NCBI GenBank assembly: GCA_039881045.1
Contig: JAYWVB010000029.1
Span: 62,001-126,000, forward strand
Source: Chaetomium olivaceum
Lineage: Eukaryota > Ascomycota > Sordariomycetes > Sordariales > Chaetomiaceae
Length of the DNA stretch: 64,000 nucleotides
Reading direction: 5' to 3'
Shown here: positions 11,689 to 24,623 of the stretch, one piece after another
Position numbering within the stretch: position 1 is the stretch's first letter
Layout of the letters: each line of letters begins with the position of its first letter
Made by a program: the position numbers and the translations under genes
Notes under the pieces: model-generated
The model's input: only the letters and a program-made list of their open reading frames with translations
What the model was told of the DNA's origin: nothing
Databases searched by the model: none

Positions 11689-14565
11689 TCAATTTCCCGC
11701 CAAAACCCTCTCCCTCACCCCCAAAAACTCCCGAAAATGCAGCTCATGCGCCTCACACGCCGCCATCCACTTCTGCCGCACATACTTGTCCACCTCGACC
11801 GCCTTCAAGTACTCGGTCACGCCCGCATCACCCCTGGCATTCAGCCAGGTCAGCCCATTCCCCTCATTCTGGCGCTGGCGCGCGGCGAAATGGTCCGTAA
11901 CCCGGCGGTTGAACTCGAACCACAGCGCCATGTAGGCCTCGAACTCGTGCACGTACGTCAGCCACGCGGGCGCGCCGACTTTCGCGCCGGGTATGCAGAG
12001 GCTCTGTGGGGCGCGGGGCCGACGGCGGGGTAGGGATGTCGAGGTGCTTGGTCGCCGGCTTTTCGGCCTGTTGCTGGTGCGGGTGGAAGGGCGGGACGGT
12101 GAGCGGGATTTTGGCCGAGGGCCGGCTGGGGAACGGCAGGTTGGAGCCGAGGTCGGCGAAGGAGCCTAGGCCGGTGGGCTTCGGCGGAGCGAAGGGCTCG
12201 ACGTTTCGGAATTCGGAGAACACGGGCCGGCCGAAGTCTTCGGCGTCTTCTGAGCCGGCCGAGGTGGGGGTGAGTTTGGGGGCTTTGAGCCCTGTGTTAG
12301 TGTTGGGTTTGGGTTCGGCCGTGACGCCGTTGCCCGGCCGCCACTCGGGTTTTGTGGGCTCGACGTTGATGTTCCGGGGGATGTTGGCTTGTCCATCTGC
12401 GGGTTCGGGAGGCGGAGTGTCGATGTCCATGGCATTCGGACTCTTGCTGCCATTGATCCCGGAGGATGGCGTGGTCGTCGCTTTTCCTTTGTCCTCCCCG
12501 CTGGTCTCCTCCTCGTCCACCATCCCTGCTGTACCCGCGGTCATCCGGACCGGCCGTGCTTTCTTAATCGGTCGTACGGGTCGCGTGGGTGAAGTTGATG
12601 GCTTGCCGGGCTGCGGAGGCACAAAAATATGAGGACCAAACGCCTCCTTCCACTCCTCGGGCACAAAGTCACCCTGCTTCTTGGTGGCCTCGGGCTGTTG
12701 GGCACCATTGACAGCTTCAGCTGACGCAGTGAACTCGTTCCTCAACGGGGACTGTTGCCCGGCTCGAGCGCGTTGTTTCGCCCGGATAAAACCATCATCT
12801 GCCGAGCCTGCCGCGCCCGCACTGAACTGAAAGTTAGGACCCCCCTTCTCCTCCGCTACAAACCGCGTGTTGATATTATCGGCACTGTTTCGGCTGAAGC
12901 GGGTCTGGTTAGCCGCCGGGTTCGGATCATCGGTAGGGACCGTGAAACTGTTAGGGTAGACGCCGTTAGTATATTGATTGGTACTGGGCTCTTTCCTTTT
13001 TGTTGGCGTTGTAGTTTGTGCCGGCATCCCTGTCGTGCGTAAAAGATGCTGTAGCTGCGCATGCAATGTCCTCTCAAAAGAATTGGCGGTAGAACTTGGT
13101 CTCTCTCTCTAGGAGTCGGACGGACAGTGCTTGCAGCCCTGTAGGCTGGGAAGTCGAACTTATTCGCGGGGGCCGAACCCACACCAGCACGACCACTCGA
13201 GTGCGATGTTTGGGGGTTTGATCCGGCGGAATGCATCGTATAGAGGTTGCGAGGCTTGGTAGGGAAAGGATATTCATACACTTTGGTGCCATTAGTTGTC
13301 CGATCAGAGGCATAACCGTTTACCGTTGCTAGGCGGCCGGTTAGCAAAGTCCTAAATTACACGCGGTATTACACGCGGTATCACGAAGACTTACCGTTCG
13401 CGCTGCTGTTGACGGACGAAGTAGAGCTACCGGGACCTGGGAAGGTGGCGGTGGGGGGAGCCGAGTTCATCCCCGGGGCCTGCGGGCTGTACCGGGCGCT
13501 TGCGCGAGACTGGTATTGGAACCCGGGGTGGGGGCTCTGTTCGCTGGGACTTGGGTTCTCGCTTGCCGTTCTCTTGAGGTTTTCCGAGCCTGTGCTTGCG
13601 CTCCGCTGCCGAGGAGGCGGAGGCGGGGGCGTGTCTTCGGCATTATCCTGGTATCTCCTTGCTCCGTCCCTCATGCTCTTAGCGCGGTTAACATTGAGCG
13701 GTTCGAACGGGTTGGTCTTCTCGCCGACATTAGCGGCGTAGGGCGTGCGCTGGCGATTGTCGAGAAATGTGTCGCCAAATTGGGAACTCAGCGGATCAAC
13801 GTAGGCAGATGCGGGTCTGGGTTTGCTCGCTTGAGGAGCGTTGGCGTTGGTGCTGTTGTAATGCGGGTTCCTAACCGGCGGCTCGTCCCCCATGGGCGAT
13901 CCCGGGGCATATCCCGCCTTCCTCCCGAATGATGCTTCCTGGCGCCTGGCCTGCGACGCCGTCCGTGGGGTGGGTGGCTCCCTTGGAGGCGGCTTGGGCG
14001 GATGTGTGCTGGGTCTAGTAGCAGGTGTAGGACCGGACTGCGCCGGTTTGCTGTGCGGTCTCGCGCGGTCCCACGCCTCCATATTCGGCCTCGTAGTACC
14101 CGTCTTGGTTTTTGCTTGGTGAGCCCAGTCCCAGGGCTTTGGCGACGCCGCTGCTGTTGGCGCGGGCGGCCGCGTTGGCATCTGAGGCCGTCTTGGGGGA
14201 GCGCCATACTTCTCGTTAGCGTCTCGCGCAGCGTACTGCCATGGGTTTCCCCTGACCCCAGACGGTCCTGGGTATCTCGAAGTCCGCTGTCGGTAGGAAT
14301 CGAACTTTAATTTGGTGGCAGGGTCTGCGAGGATCTCGTGGGCGGTCTGGATGACGAGGAACTTCTCCTTGGCTTCGTCCTCTTTGCCCGGGTTACGGTC
14401 AGGGTGGAATTTTAGTGCTGGTACGCGTGTCAGCTACAAAGCGTCACGTTGTCTGATCTTGAACTCACCTAGTTTTTTGAATTGCTTCTTGACCTCGGCA
14501 GGGTCCGCCGCCGCCGTCAGCTCGAGGTCTGCATAGTAATCACGGTCGTAGTCTAGCTTGACCAT
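11689..14565 (-). CDS. DnaJ (J-domain) protein with long disordered region, two frame breaks
   Basis: Exons are 14469-14565 (ATG 14565), 13395-14417 and 11689-13328. The 51-nt and 66-nt GT-AG introns fit phase 1. The N-terminus is a J domain: DYYADLELTAAADPAEVKKQ, then ALKFHPDRNPG with the HPD motif that stimulates Hsp70 ATPase, then AHEILADPATKLKFD. A long Pro/Ser-rich region follows. The C-terminus is a conserved-looking helical block (WLTYVHEFEAYMALWFEFN, then DHFAARQRQNEGNG). Two breaks need an indel: in a (CT)5 tract at 13101-13110, and in a GGGG run at 12008-12011. With one dinucleotide and one base fewer the total is divisible by three, about 918 residues. It is a J-domain co-chaperone of filamentous ascomycetes with no yeast name that can be assigned safely. 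Confidence 0.82.
13355..13383. repeat. Tandem 12-bp repeat inside DnaJ-gene intron 2
   Basis: TTACACGCGGTA occurs twice in tandem within the intron 13329-13394. Confidence 0.7.
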
Positions 14566-16498
14566 CTTGACTCCGCAGCGAGGTCAAAACAGATGGAGAA
14601 GCAAGAAAAGAAAGTGGTTGCGAGAGCAGGGCGGATAGATTCATCAGCTGCTGGTCTTTTGTCTGGCCGGTGTTGCGGGGCTTTGGGAGGGAGAAAGAAA
14701 CCGGACAAGCGAAGGGAGGGATGCCTGCAATCCGCCTTGTTGGGGTCGCGGCCGAGTATTCGTATCCGAGCTCCAAAAGCAGAGCTAGCGGAGTACCCAA
14801 GCTGAGAGCCACGCTAACAGGCAAGAGCGACCTCCAAAAAAAGAGGGTAATGTGGTCGTCGGTTGAGTGTTTCTCGTGTTGATATCGTCGTCGTCGTCGT
14901 CCTTGTGGAAGGGCTACCTAGGTCGGGCACAAACAAGTCAGCAAACCGGACCATCGTTGGGACAAGAAATAGGATTGCGGGGCAGAACCAACCGGCGCAA
15001 AGGTCGAGTAATATAGCAGCAGTAGGTCTCGTGTTGTGGTAGAGGTCTATCGAATCAAGCGACCGATCTTTTGAGAGGGAAAGGCAGAAATCACAAACGG
15101 CCGGCCAAGGACTGGGAGTGTTGGTGATGATGTTAGCAAAAGGTTGCACGGGCGACCAAGTTGTGAACATGCAGCTTGTCCGTTTCTGCAGGGCAATGCT
15201 GCTTGCAGTTGCTTGCGGCGGGACGACCCAGTGACAACACAAGCGGCTCGCGGCCGCCAGCAGGGAGGCACAGCCAGCTACATGCAACAGGCAGAAGCCA
15301 CCTGCAAGGCGTCGAGTGTTTAAACTGACCTGCTTGAGTCAAATGGACGAGGCTGAACTTACCAACAAAAATCAAACTAAGCAGAACCGGTCGATTCACC
15401 GATTTCGATGTCCAGGAATGTCGTCGACGAAGGGGTGTGGAAAAGAGGGATGCCAAAAGCGAACAAACAATTGTGGGGTCCAGCTTCAGCTGTCATGGGC
15501 AACTCTCGACTTGAGGAGGGTTCATCGGCTCATCGCCAGTTAGCGGGCCCCACCAAGACCCCTTCTTTGGACAGTCTGCCAATATGACGTACGGTGGGTG
15601 GGCTTAACTGCCTGGCACATTTCCCCTCGAACCGTCACCTGCACATGATAAGTCCACAGGTCGAAGGAGCAGATGATGGATCACGTTTCCCTCGTCTTCC
15701 TCAAGCTCGACCCCCCATCGGTACCGCTTGGCATTCTCGGCCAACTTCCAAGTCATTCGACTCTTTTCGATGAGGCGGTGAGAGCCCAGTGACATCCATG
15801 GGAGCCGAAGGAGTCAGACATGCTTTTACAAATCCCTCGGGTGGTGTCGGGAGAGGTTGCACAACTTGAGCTTGCATGAATCACCATGCCGTAAGATACT
15901 CGTTAAGTTTAACTATGCCGTAAGATAGTTACATACACATGCACTTGGAATAAATACCTCGGCCAGCAGAATGGTGTTCAGCCGCTCGAGTCTCTCGGAC
16001 CGGCGAAGGGAACGGGAACACAAGTTCCACGAACTTAACCTCGAAGTTACGTTACCCATCATTTCAATGCGAATAGCCTCAAATATCACTCAGCAACTTC
16101 AATTCAAGCTTCAAGTAGAATGATCAATCCCAGCCTGTCAATTCGCAATGAACCCGCCCATCCACCCGCCAGCTGAAAATGCTAACCATCTCCCCCAAAT
16201 CCCAAGTCTGCACTAAACGCCCTGGATAATAAACCACTGTGAACCAACCCCCAAGTCTATCGTTCCACAATGATTGACCCCGACCACACTCCCAACCCAA
16301 TCATAGTACTCCAACACAAGCCCAAGGCCAGATGAAGAAAAGTTCAACAACCCGGCGAATAACCACAACCGAAAACAAGAAGACACACCACAACTTCTCA
16401 AGAAACGATATAAACCATCACCCTCGCTCAACCCTCAACCTCCAACCCTCAAGCTCCCATCTCCCCAACCCTCAACCAGACCACATTTCTTCATTCCT
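14566..16498. other. Intergenic region: DnaJ-gene promoter and INCENP 3' flank
   Basis: About 1.9 kb. Open frames such as 14814-15287 (-) lack domains, codon character or splice support. A GTC/GAC triplet run lies at about 14885-14901. No gene, tRNA or repeat family is recognised. Confidence 0.6.
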
Positions 16499-19400
16499 TC
16501 AAGACAAATCCCTCCCCAACTCATAACTCCACCCGCCCTCCCTGCGCATCTTATCCCTCGCCATCGCATCCTTCCTTACCTCCTCCTCCGTCAACCGATC
16601 CGTCCCGCTCCAGTTGGCACTGCTCGTCCTCGCCCGGAACTTGTGGAACCGGTCCTTGTTCCGGCTAAACACCTCCTCCATGTTGAGCGGCCCGGGCGCG
16701 CCAAACACCTTCATGGGATCGATCTGCTCCTGCCGGATCAGCGCCTTGTGCAGCGCCGGCGAGTTGGCCCAGTCGGCGATGGGGCCGTGCGCCTCGTCCT
16801 CGTCGCTGTCGTCGTCTGTTTGGATGTCCGGCAGCTCGATCGCCTCGCCGTTGAGTGCGCGCGGGGACGAGCGGGCGACCGACTTGGCCGATTTGGGGAT
16901 GGCGCCGCCGATGGGGCGCCCGGGGGTCTTGTGGTGGTGGGAGTTGGGGTTCTGCGCGAAGGGGATCGCGCTCTTGGAGACCTGCGCCATGTCGAGCGGG
17001 TGGTTCGCCTTGGAGTGGCTGTTGTGTTGCGCGGTAACGGTGGCCTTGAACAGGTCCTTGGTCGCACTCGGCGGGGGGGCATGGGGGTAGACGTTGCCGT
17101 ACATCGACTTGGGCTGCAGATCCTGAGTGATACAGTTAGTACGCCGTTGTTGGGTATCTCGAGGTTGGGGGGCTGCTTACCTTCTTGAAACCTCCCGAGG
17201 GCCTCACGGGTGGGCCCTTAATGATCCGAGGGTTGTGGCTGTCCATCATGTCGAGGTCCTCGTCAAACTCCTCGCTCATGCGCATCCGCTTCGCCTCCTT
17301 GGCCTGGTACGATGGCACGGGCAGCTGTTGCTGAGACCTGGAGCTCTCCTCGCCCGCGTCCTGCAGCGGCCGCTTCGAGGGTCCCTTGGCGGTGCTCGAC
17401 AGAACGGTGTTCACAAGACGGCCTTCCTGATGCATCGTAGAACCCAGTCGCGAGGGGGGCCTGAGGGTGCCTTTTTCAGCCATGCTGTATTCCGGAGGAC
17501 CGTTCGGCTGCGACCTAGCAGCCGGCGGAGGTGCCTTGGTTAGCTTGGCTCTCTCAATGGCGGCCCTTTTCTGAGCCGCTTCCCTCTCCTCCTCTTTCTG
17601 CCGCTCTGCTTCAGCCCTTCGTTGCTGGTCCTGCCTGCGCTCCTCATCCTGGGCAGCCCGCTTGCGCTCCATCTTGAGCTTGGTTTCACGCTTGCGCTGA
17701 GCTTCTCGCTCCTCTTGCTCTTTCCGCTTGGCTGCTAGTTCCAATGCCTTGGGCCGGCCCGAGGAAGAAATGGAGTTCTTGAGGCTGTGTGTTGACCCTT
17801 TGCCGTGGAGCGAGGCCTGGCTAGCCTTGCCGTTGAGCGGTTTGGCCGAACCGGGCTGCTGTTGGCCCAGTGTGTCTTGGAGGTTCGCGGCGAGGACGCT
17901 GTTCGAGGGGTGGAACTGCGTTTGTTGGGAGCTGAGAGGGTTCACCCGAATCAAGGTGGGTACTTGTTTCGCCTTGGCTAAGGCCTCCTTCGTCGGCTTC
18001 ATGGGCCGTTTTTGAGTCCTCATGGACGAGGCTGTGGTCGGGCGGGGGATGGACGGAGGCGGGATGGTAGTGGTCATGGTATCTGTCATCTCCATGTCCA
18101 GGTCATCCGAGGGAGCCGCTCTGTGTCTCCCCTCTTGATCCGATGACCCCTTCGTTTTCAGTGGAGTGGCCCTCACTGCTTTTGTTGGGCTTCGGGGAGC
18201 ATTCTTGGGTGCCGGTCCCGGAGTTCGGAAGTCTTGTTGCTGTGGCTGGGTTTGCGCGGGTCTCGCCGGCTCCTTCTGAGAAGACACCTGCTTCTCCATG
18301 GCGGCGATCTTCTCCTGTTCCTTGCTGAAGACCCGAGCCTTCTCCCTTTCTTTTTCCCGGGCCTTTTCAAGCTTATCCATTTGCTCGGCCATCCGCTTTG
18401 CCTCCTTCACCTCCTTCTCCTTCTCCCTCTCACGCTCCCGCTCCTCCTTCTCTCGTTCCTTAGCCTCTACCTTCTCCCTTTCGGCGGAAGCCCTGGTTCT
18501 CCGCGAGCTGTTGCTTCGTACGGGGCTAAGCGGGGCAGACGTGGCAGAGACCTGTTGCGACAAATCGGGGTACACAACATTGTCCGCAGTCTTGAAGGAC
18601 TCGACAGAGGTTTCCTGGTGGTACCCGAGCCTTGTCGTCGAAGGGGACTGGAGCAATGATGACTTGCCCTCGGCGCTAATCGCTGCGCTGCTTACGATCA
18701 AGCCCTTGGAGCTCTTCAGCAGCGACGATAGCTTGTTCTTAACTTGCTTCAGTGGGCTATCCCTAAATGCTCGCGTAGGAGATTTCGGGGGCGACGAGGC
18801 AAAGTCATCCTCGGCTACACTGGCAAGCGCCAGGTTGGAAATCGAGGTGGTCTTCTTCAATGGGCTGCCCTCCATTTCCGAGTCTAGTTGATCCATGGTG
18901 GGGAGCACCGGGACAGAAGCGGACTTGCCGTGCTTCGGTGTCCGTTCCCGCATGTAAGGGCTTTGCTTTGGTGAATCCAGCTTGCCCTTCGAAAACCCGA
19001 GTTCAGGGCTTGCTTCCGTTCCTTTTCCAAACACGTCATCCTGACCATCCGCAGGATCGTTGCTCGGAAACGCGGGCTCGGGGCCAGCAGGTGCCGCACC
19101 GGTCCTAGGCGAAGCAATCCAATCGTCCTCGTCATCCTTAGGGAACGCGCTAGGAGTGGAAGCTGAAGCTTTCGATTTCGGGGATGGCTTTCTTGCCTCC
19201 AAAACGGGCTCGGCCTGGGACTGTGTTTGCAAAGGTGGCCCGCTGCTTTGCGAGGGGAACAAGTTGGCAAGCGATTTGGAAGGCCTGGGGCCCATCGACT
19301 GGCCTTTCCCGAGCATGCTGATCTGGTCCTGTAGGCGCTGCGTGTACGTCTTGCTGTATGTCGCCGCATCGTCGTTCTGGGCCGTGATGTCATCATCAAC

Positions 19401-20724
19401 GTCCATTTCCTCATGGCGGCTTTCCGAACTCCCCGGCCGCATCGCGTGACCCAGACTCTTGTCCCGATTGTAATAACTTTGCCGCTTGAAATCAAGATGA
19501 CTTGTCCTGGAAATGCGAGCTCCGCCGAGGCTCTTCTTGGAAGTCAACGGCTCGCGAGCGGGCAAGGACGCAAAGTTCAGGCTGCTCTTGCGCACAACAG
19601 GCCTGACTGGGCTCGATGCCTCGGATGGTGACCCAACCTCGTCATCCTCATCATCCTCATTTTCAGCGTGTTTGCCCACGGTATCCACGAGCTCATCAGA
19701 AGCCTTGGGAAATTCCTTTTGTGAGTTGACACCTCTCCTCTGAGGCGAAGATGATTTCTGAGGCGAAGGTGGCTTTTGGGGCGACGATGGCCTTTGCGTT
19801 GTTTGTCTGGGCGCAGACGACATCTTCTGGGGTGAGGGCGACCTAGGAGACATAACCGGCAACCGTGTCCGGGTCGCGAATGGGCTGCTGGTGTGGACAA
19901 TGGCTGATGAAGGGGTCGGGGCGACATTCTTGATGGGGTCCTCGACGACTTCCATCGCTTGGTCGTCGTCTGCTGCACTAACACCCGCAGCCGACGGGCT
20001 TCCGGGCTCTGCTGGTTCGCTGGTCGGGAACACAGGATCGGAAGTTCGGCGATCTCGCTGAGGACTGTCCGACATCTCGATGTCTTTGTCAAAGTGATCG
20101 AAGGGCATCGTATCCTGGGACTGGCTGCCATGGTAGCCTGAGTCGCCGAGAGAAATGGGAGCCCTGGGCTCCACTTGGTGCGGAGGGTGCATGACGGCCG
20201 GTTTTGCCGGACTCTCAGGACGCGACACTGGAGACTCGGGCCTGTCTTCGGCCACCCTGATCCTCGGGCTTCGGGGCTGAGAGGAATTTTGCATTGCGAA
20301 GGGGTTCGGCGCCCCGTTTGGCGTTGCAGAGAACATGTTGGAGAGTGGCTGCGCGATATTGGTCAGCGTGCGACGCGTCTCGCCATTGTCGGGTGGAGGT
20401 CGTACCATTCGTAGGCTACTGGGCGGTGCTTTCCTGGCTGTGCGCGGCGTCTTCCCGCGAAGTTTCCCTGGTGTTTTGAAGAGTTCGGCGACGTTCCTAC
20501 GTGTCTAGGTTAGCTACGCGCCGGGGGTTTCAAGACGACCAGACGCACATCTGGTTCTCGGAAAATATCTCGGCCATGTGTTCGTTGAGCCAGTCAATCT
20601 CATTGCGCGCCGAGAATGAAAACTCTTCAATCTCGGATTGCGCGATGCTCAATGCCGAGTCCCTCTCTTCCGCAACCCAGGCGGCCGAGCCGACCTGGAG
20701 ACGCGGGCCTCCTCGCATCGCCAT
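16499..20724 (-). CDS. INCENP/Sli15 inner centromere protein (chromosomal passenger complex)
   Basis: Three intact exons: 20549-20724 (ATG 20724), 17181-20496 and 16499-17122. The introns are 52 and 58 nt with GT-AG ends; the second has a CTAAC branch site. About 1371 residues. The N-terminus (RLQVGSAAWVAEERD, then EIDWLNEHMAEIFSENQM) resembles the fungal INCENP region that binds survivin/Bir1 and borealin-like partners. The middle is a disordered Ser/Pro region with many SP sites, likely Cdk targets. A very charged single-helix or coiled-coil segment (EREKEEREREREKEKE) follows, then the IN-box near the C-terminus (IADWANSPALHKALIRQEQI, then DPMKVFG), which binds and activates Aurora kinase. 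It acts at inner centromeres and the spindle midzone. It is divergent from RAD18 with a 661-bp shared upstream region. Confidence 0.9.
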
Positions 20725-21385
20725 TGTCGCAGGAAAGTGTTTGTCGCGGGCAGGTAGAAAAGAAGTAAACAATGTCGGAACGAGGGACGGCAATAGGGAA
20801 AAAGAAGGGTAAGAATTGAGAGGAAGTGCGCTACTGGTTCAGCATGCTTGTGGGAGAAGGGGAGTTGAACTTGGTCAAAAGCTTGGTCCTTGGAGGAAAC
20901 GGTATCTAGGCTGCCCTGTTTGTGAAGGGAAGTCGAGTTGTGGGTTGTGTCTAGCGGGCCGTTTAGATTCAGTTAGGCTTTGTTTTGATTGTCTCCCGAA
21001 AAGGAATGGTCTGGATTGAAGCTCCCGGGTGGGGTCAAAGCTGACCCCCTGCCAGCCCTTTCAGCGCTTCTGACGCCAGTTCACGTGCATTCCATCCTTC
21101 TGTGAGCCCCTGCACAGCGAAATTGCCAATGGTCGGTGAGAATCTGACGGACAGTGTTTCTGATTGAAATTTCACTGTGCTCTCCGCCCTGTCGCGCCTG
21201 CAAGCGCAAGTCGAGTCGCGTCAGTTCGATCCCGTCTCACACACTTTACACAGCATCGCTTTCAACTCCTCGTAGCGCAATTTGAAACGTTCGATTTGGT
21301 TGCCCCGGAAGCATTGCCATGCCCTGAATAAATTCTGCAGTTTTCTGTTTCGCCTTTCTATACACATCCCCTCCGCCTGTTCGAA
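20725..21385. promoter_or_regulatory. Shared divergent upstream region of INCENP and RAD18
   Basis: 661 bp between two outward-facing ATG codons, with no gene inside. No specific element is assigned. Confidence 0.5.
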
Positions 21386-22784
21386 ATGGAGTCCTTCGAC
21401 GTCCCCGACTCGACCGACTGGATTGGGACACCGCTTGCTGGCCTCATGCAAGTCGAACAGGCATTCCGTTGCCACGTATGCAAAGATTTTTACAACTCGC
21501 CCATGATCACCTCGTGCAGCCATACGTTTTGCTCGATATGCATTCGGCGGTGTCTGTCCGTCGACGGCAAGTGCCCGCTCTGTCGGGCACTGGACCAGGA
21601 ATCCAAGTTGAGAGGGAACTGGGCCCTGCGGGAAGCTGTTGACGCCTTTGTCAAGTCTCGCGATGCCATAATGCAGTTCGCTACAACCCCGGTCACTGTT
21701 TCCACACCGAGATCCCCAAAGAGGAAAGCGAAAGAGTTGGAGCCCATGCAGGAAGGGCAAAATAAGAGGCCTAGGATGACGACAAGGTCAAGCAAGGCGA
21801 AAGCGGCAGAGGCGAACGCTGTGATTATGCGCGAGGAGGTGGATGTGGTCGAGAGTGAGGATACACCGGACTACGAGCCTGAACCAGGTATGGTGACTAT
21901 CATCTATTAGCGTCAAACTTCTAAGCTAACCTAGATTTTCAGACGACGGCCTCGTCGCATGTCCGATCTGCTTAGCACGGATGAAGCCCTGGCAAGTTGA
22001 TCGGCACATCGACAGTTCATGTCCGGGCTCCCCTCAACCACAAAATGCGTCATCGTCCGCCGCAAACAACCGGGGAGGGAGCGGCTTTGGCTCGGCCCGC
22101 ACCCTTTTCCAGAACCCTCCAACGCCGACGAAAGCGCCTGAACGACTGCCGGCACTTGCATATTCCATGCTCAAAGACACGGCGCTGCGCAAGAAGATGG
22201 GCGAGCTCGGGCTGTCGACGGCCGGATCGCGGCAGATGCTCGAGAAAAGACACCAGGAATGGATAACACTATGGAACGCCAACTGCGACTCGGCGAAGCC
22301 CAAAAGACGGTCGGAGCTCATGCACGACCTGGAAGTGTGGGAAAGGACAATGGGCAGCCGTGCGCCGACTATGTCGAGGGCGGCGAATATGGGGGCGCAA
22401 ATCAAGGACAAAGATTTTGACGGGGCCGCGTGGGCGACGAAGCACGACACATCTTTCAAGGACTTGATCGCGAAGGCCCGCGGGTCAAGGAATAAGGCCG
22501 TCCAGAAGCAGGATGAGCCAAGGGGGGAAGGAGAGCCGGAATCAGTGCGTGATAACGGGAGGGGAACGGTGCCAGATGTGTTGGAAGGGGCTGTGGTCGA
22601 TCTGACAGGACCGCCATCAAGCCAGGTTGAACCGCCAGATTCTCCACTGGAAGGGCCAATAAACCGACCAGCAAGCAATGGTGCTGGCTTTTCGCCCATT
22701 CTTGGGAGGGAGGTGTTACATCCCTTAGCCGACCGCACACCCACATACAGTTCATCTCAGGGACCAGAAGGGGCGTCTTCATAA
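21386..22784 (+). CDS. RAD18: Rad18-type E3 ubiquitin ligase (postreplication repair)
   Basis: Exons 21386-21887 and 21943-22784 join across a 55-nt GT-AG intron with a CTAAC branch site; 447 residues. A C3HC4 RING is at about residues 29-66 (CHVC, CSHTFC, C, CPLC). A Rad18-type UBZ finger is at about 174-194 (CPIC, then HIDSSC), beginning just after the intron. A SAP-like DNA-binding segment is at about 225-275 ([20 protein letters not shown], then GLSTAGSR). From the family: with Rad6 it monoubiquitinates PCNA at stalled forks and starts translesion synthesis or template switching in the nucleus. The C-terminal part is disordered. The Neurospora orthologue is uvs-2. Confidence 0.93.
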
Positions 22785-22794
22785 TGAACAAGGG

Positions 22795-22834
22795 GCCTTC
22801 AAATCGGGGGCTTCAAATCGGGGGCTTCAAATCA
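22795..22834. repeat. Short tandem repeat downstream of RAD18
   Basis: A CTTCAAATCGGGGG-type unit of about 14 bp is repeated two and a half times, starting 10 bp after the RAD18 stop. Confidence 0.8.
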
Positions 22835-23133
22835 AGGATGGAGATCTTTGATCATCATTGCTCGTTAACCCTCTGCCTGTGACTCGTGGTCATCCCAATC
22901 CGAACCGTGAAAATGTGACATGCAAATGCTCTCCGAACTCCGTAAACATCGTAGGAAACATGTGAAATACCGCCCCTGCACTGCTTCGCGAGTGACGGTG
23001 TCAATGGCGTTGCTGACTGCTCAGCCTTGCGTTGGCTCATCCATGCACTAATCCAGAAAACTAGAATTAGCCTCTATATCTTTGCCCACAACCAAAACAG
23101 CAAGCCAGGTAGGGAGTAGGTCTCCGTCCGCCC

Positions 23134-24623
23134 TCAGGCGTCAGAAACCTCCTTCAGGGACATCCTACTCATCAAGTCCTCCGCCTCCCGCACATCCCTC
23201 TTGACCGCAGCCGCGGCCGCCGCTCTCGCCGCCGCCACCTCGGGCCCCTCCGCCGGCTCCCCCTCTGGCACCTTCCCAACCCCCTCCAACCTCTTGCGCA
23301 TCTCCTCTGTCTCCCTCTGTTCCCTCTCCTCCCGCACAGCCCTCTCCTTCTCCTCCACCACCTTCCTCTCCTCGCCCTCCAACGCCGCCAGCTCGTCATC
23401 AATCTCCCCCTCGTCCACCACCACCGTGCCCGCCGACTCGGCCAGTATGCTGCCGACCTCGTCCGCCGCGGCCATCTGCTCGCGCAGCCGGCCCACGACC
23501 TCCTCCACGCGCTCCGTCCCGCCCACGCGCGCGTGCAGCTGCTCCAGCGCGGCGCCGGATGCCTCCATCACCTGCACCAGCTGCACGTTGTCGGCGGCCT
23601 GCTCGATGCGCGCGGCGACTTCTTCGAGCTGGTTGGCTGTGGCGAGGCGGCGCTCGAGGGTGGATTCGGCGAGTTTCTTGGAGCGGAGGGCCGCGAGGGC
23701 GGCGGGCCGGTTGGCTTTCGCGATGGCCTGCTTGGCTTGGGCGGTGAGCACTTCGATGCGGGCGGTGAGAAGGGCGGTTTGGTGCGTGAGGGAGGTGAGG
23801 AGCTCTTTGAGCTGGGCGATGGAGGTGTCTTCGGGGGTGATTTCGGTGGGTTCCTGGTCAGAGGCGAGGATCTTGACGGTGGTGCCGTCGTAGGCGATGG
23901 CGGATTTGTCGCGGGAGAGGAAGAGGAGGAGGACGTCCATGTCTGTGGGGGAGAGGTGCTTGCCGTCGAGGAGCTGGTCGTTGAAGGTTTGGTAGAAGTG
24001 GGCTTTGGAGAAGGTGCGCTCGAAGGGGGTTTGTGTGGCGGCGACGGGGCCGTTTTGGGCGCTGAATTCCTTGCCTGCTTCTTCCACATTGGAGACCACT
24101 ACGAATTGCCCTGGCGGGAGGGAGTCTTTCTTCAGCATGTCGGCTACGCCGAGCTGCTTCATGGTCCAGGAGGCGAGGTTCCACACGGACCACGGGCGGC
24201 GGTAGATGCTCTCCTTGGCGTCGAGGAACTCGCGCAGGGGGATGAGGTCCTTGGCTGCGAGTGCCTCGCGGACTACGGCGCCGAGCGCAAGCGGCCTGCC
24301 ATATTGTTTCGATTCGAGCGCGCGGAGAAGCTGCTCATCTGATTGAAGGACGAACAAGTTGGGTGCGGCGGCGCGACCGGCTGGTGCCAAGCCAGAACCC
24401 ACGATGTGGCCGAGGGCTTTCCGCCATGCTGAGACGTTTGCTTGGTAGCCATCTGGGTTGAGGGTTCGTTGGGTTTGGAAGTCGGAGTAGAGGGCAGGAA
24501 GCCGTGCTCTAAGATGGTGAGGGTAGGTGAGTTAGGTGACGTTCCACTACGAGGAAATTGCAAAGCATACTTTCTGAAGGCGGGCTCGTTTTCCACGAGG
24601 TAGTCTACCAGTGACTGTGTCAT
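23134..24623 (-). CDS. CHMP7/Chm7-like ESCRT-III (Snf7 family) protein
   Basis: Exon 1 is 24571-24623 (ATG 24623) and exon 2 is 23134-24508; the intron is 62 nt, GT-AG; 475 residues, no frame problem. The N-terminal half (MTQSLVDYLVENEPAFRK, then SDFQTQRTLNPDGYQANV, with PWSVWNLASWTMKQLG) fits the winged-helix region of CHMP7-like proteins. The C-terminal half is a charged coiled-coil Snf7 domain with an acidic, Glu-rich tail and an end of MIM type (AEDLMSRMSLKEV). From family knowledge, Chm7 is recruited to the inner nuclear envelope by Heh1/2 and nucleates ESCRT-III for envelope sealing and nuclear-pore quality control. It converges on RAD18, with about 350 bp between the stops. Confidence 0.82.

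Noticed and set aside
14814..15287. Possible gene in the DnaJ-gene promoter (minus strand)
   Set aside because: It has no domain or splice support and lies wholly in low-coding intergenic DNA.
21200..21240. tRNA-like B box (GTTCGATCCC)
   Set aside because: It matches only the B-box consensus; no A box or cloverleaf can be built around it.
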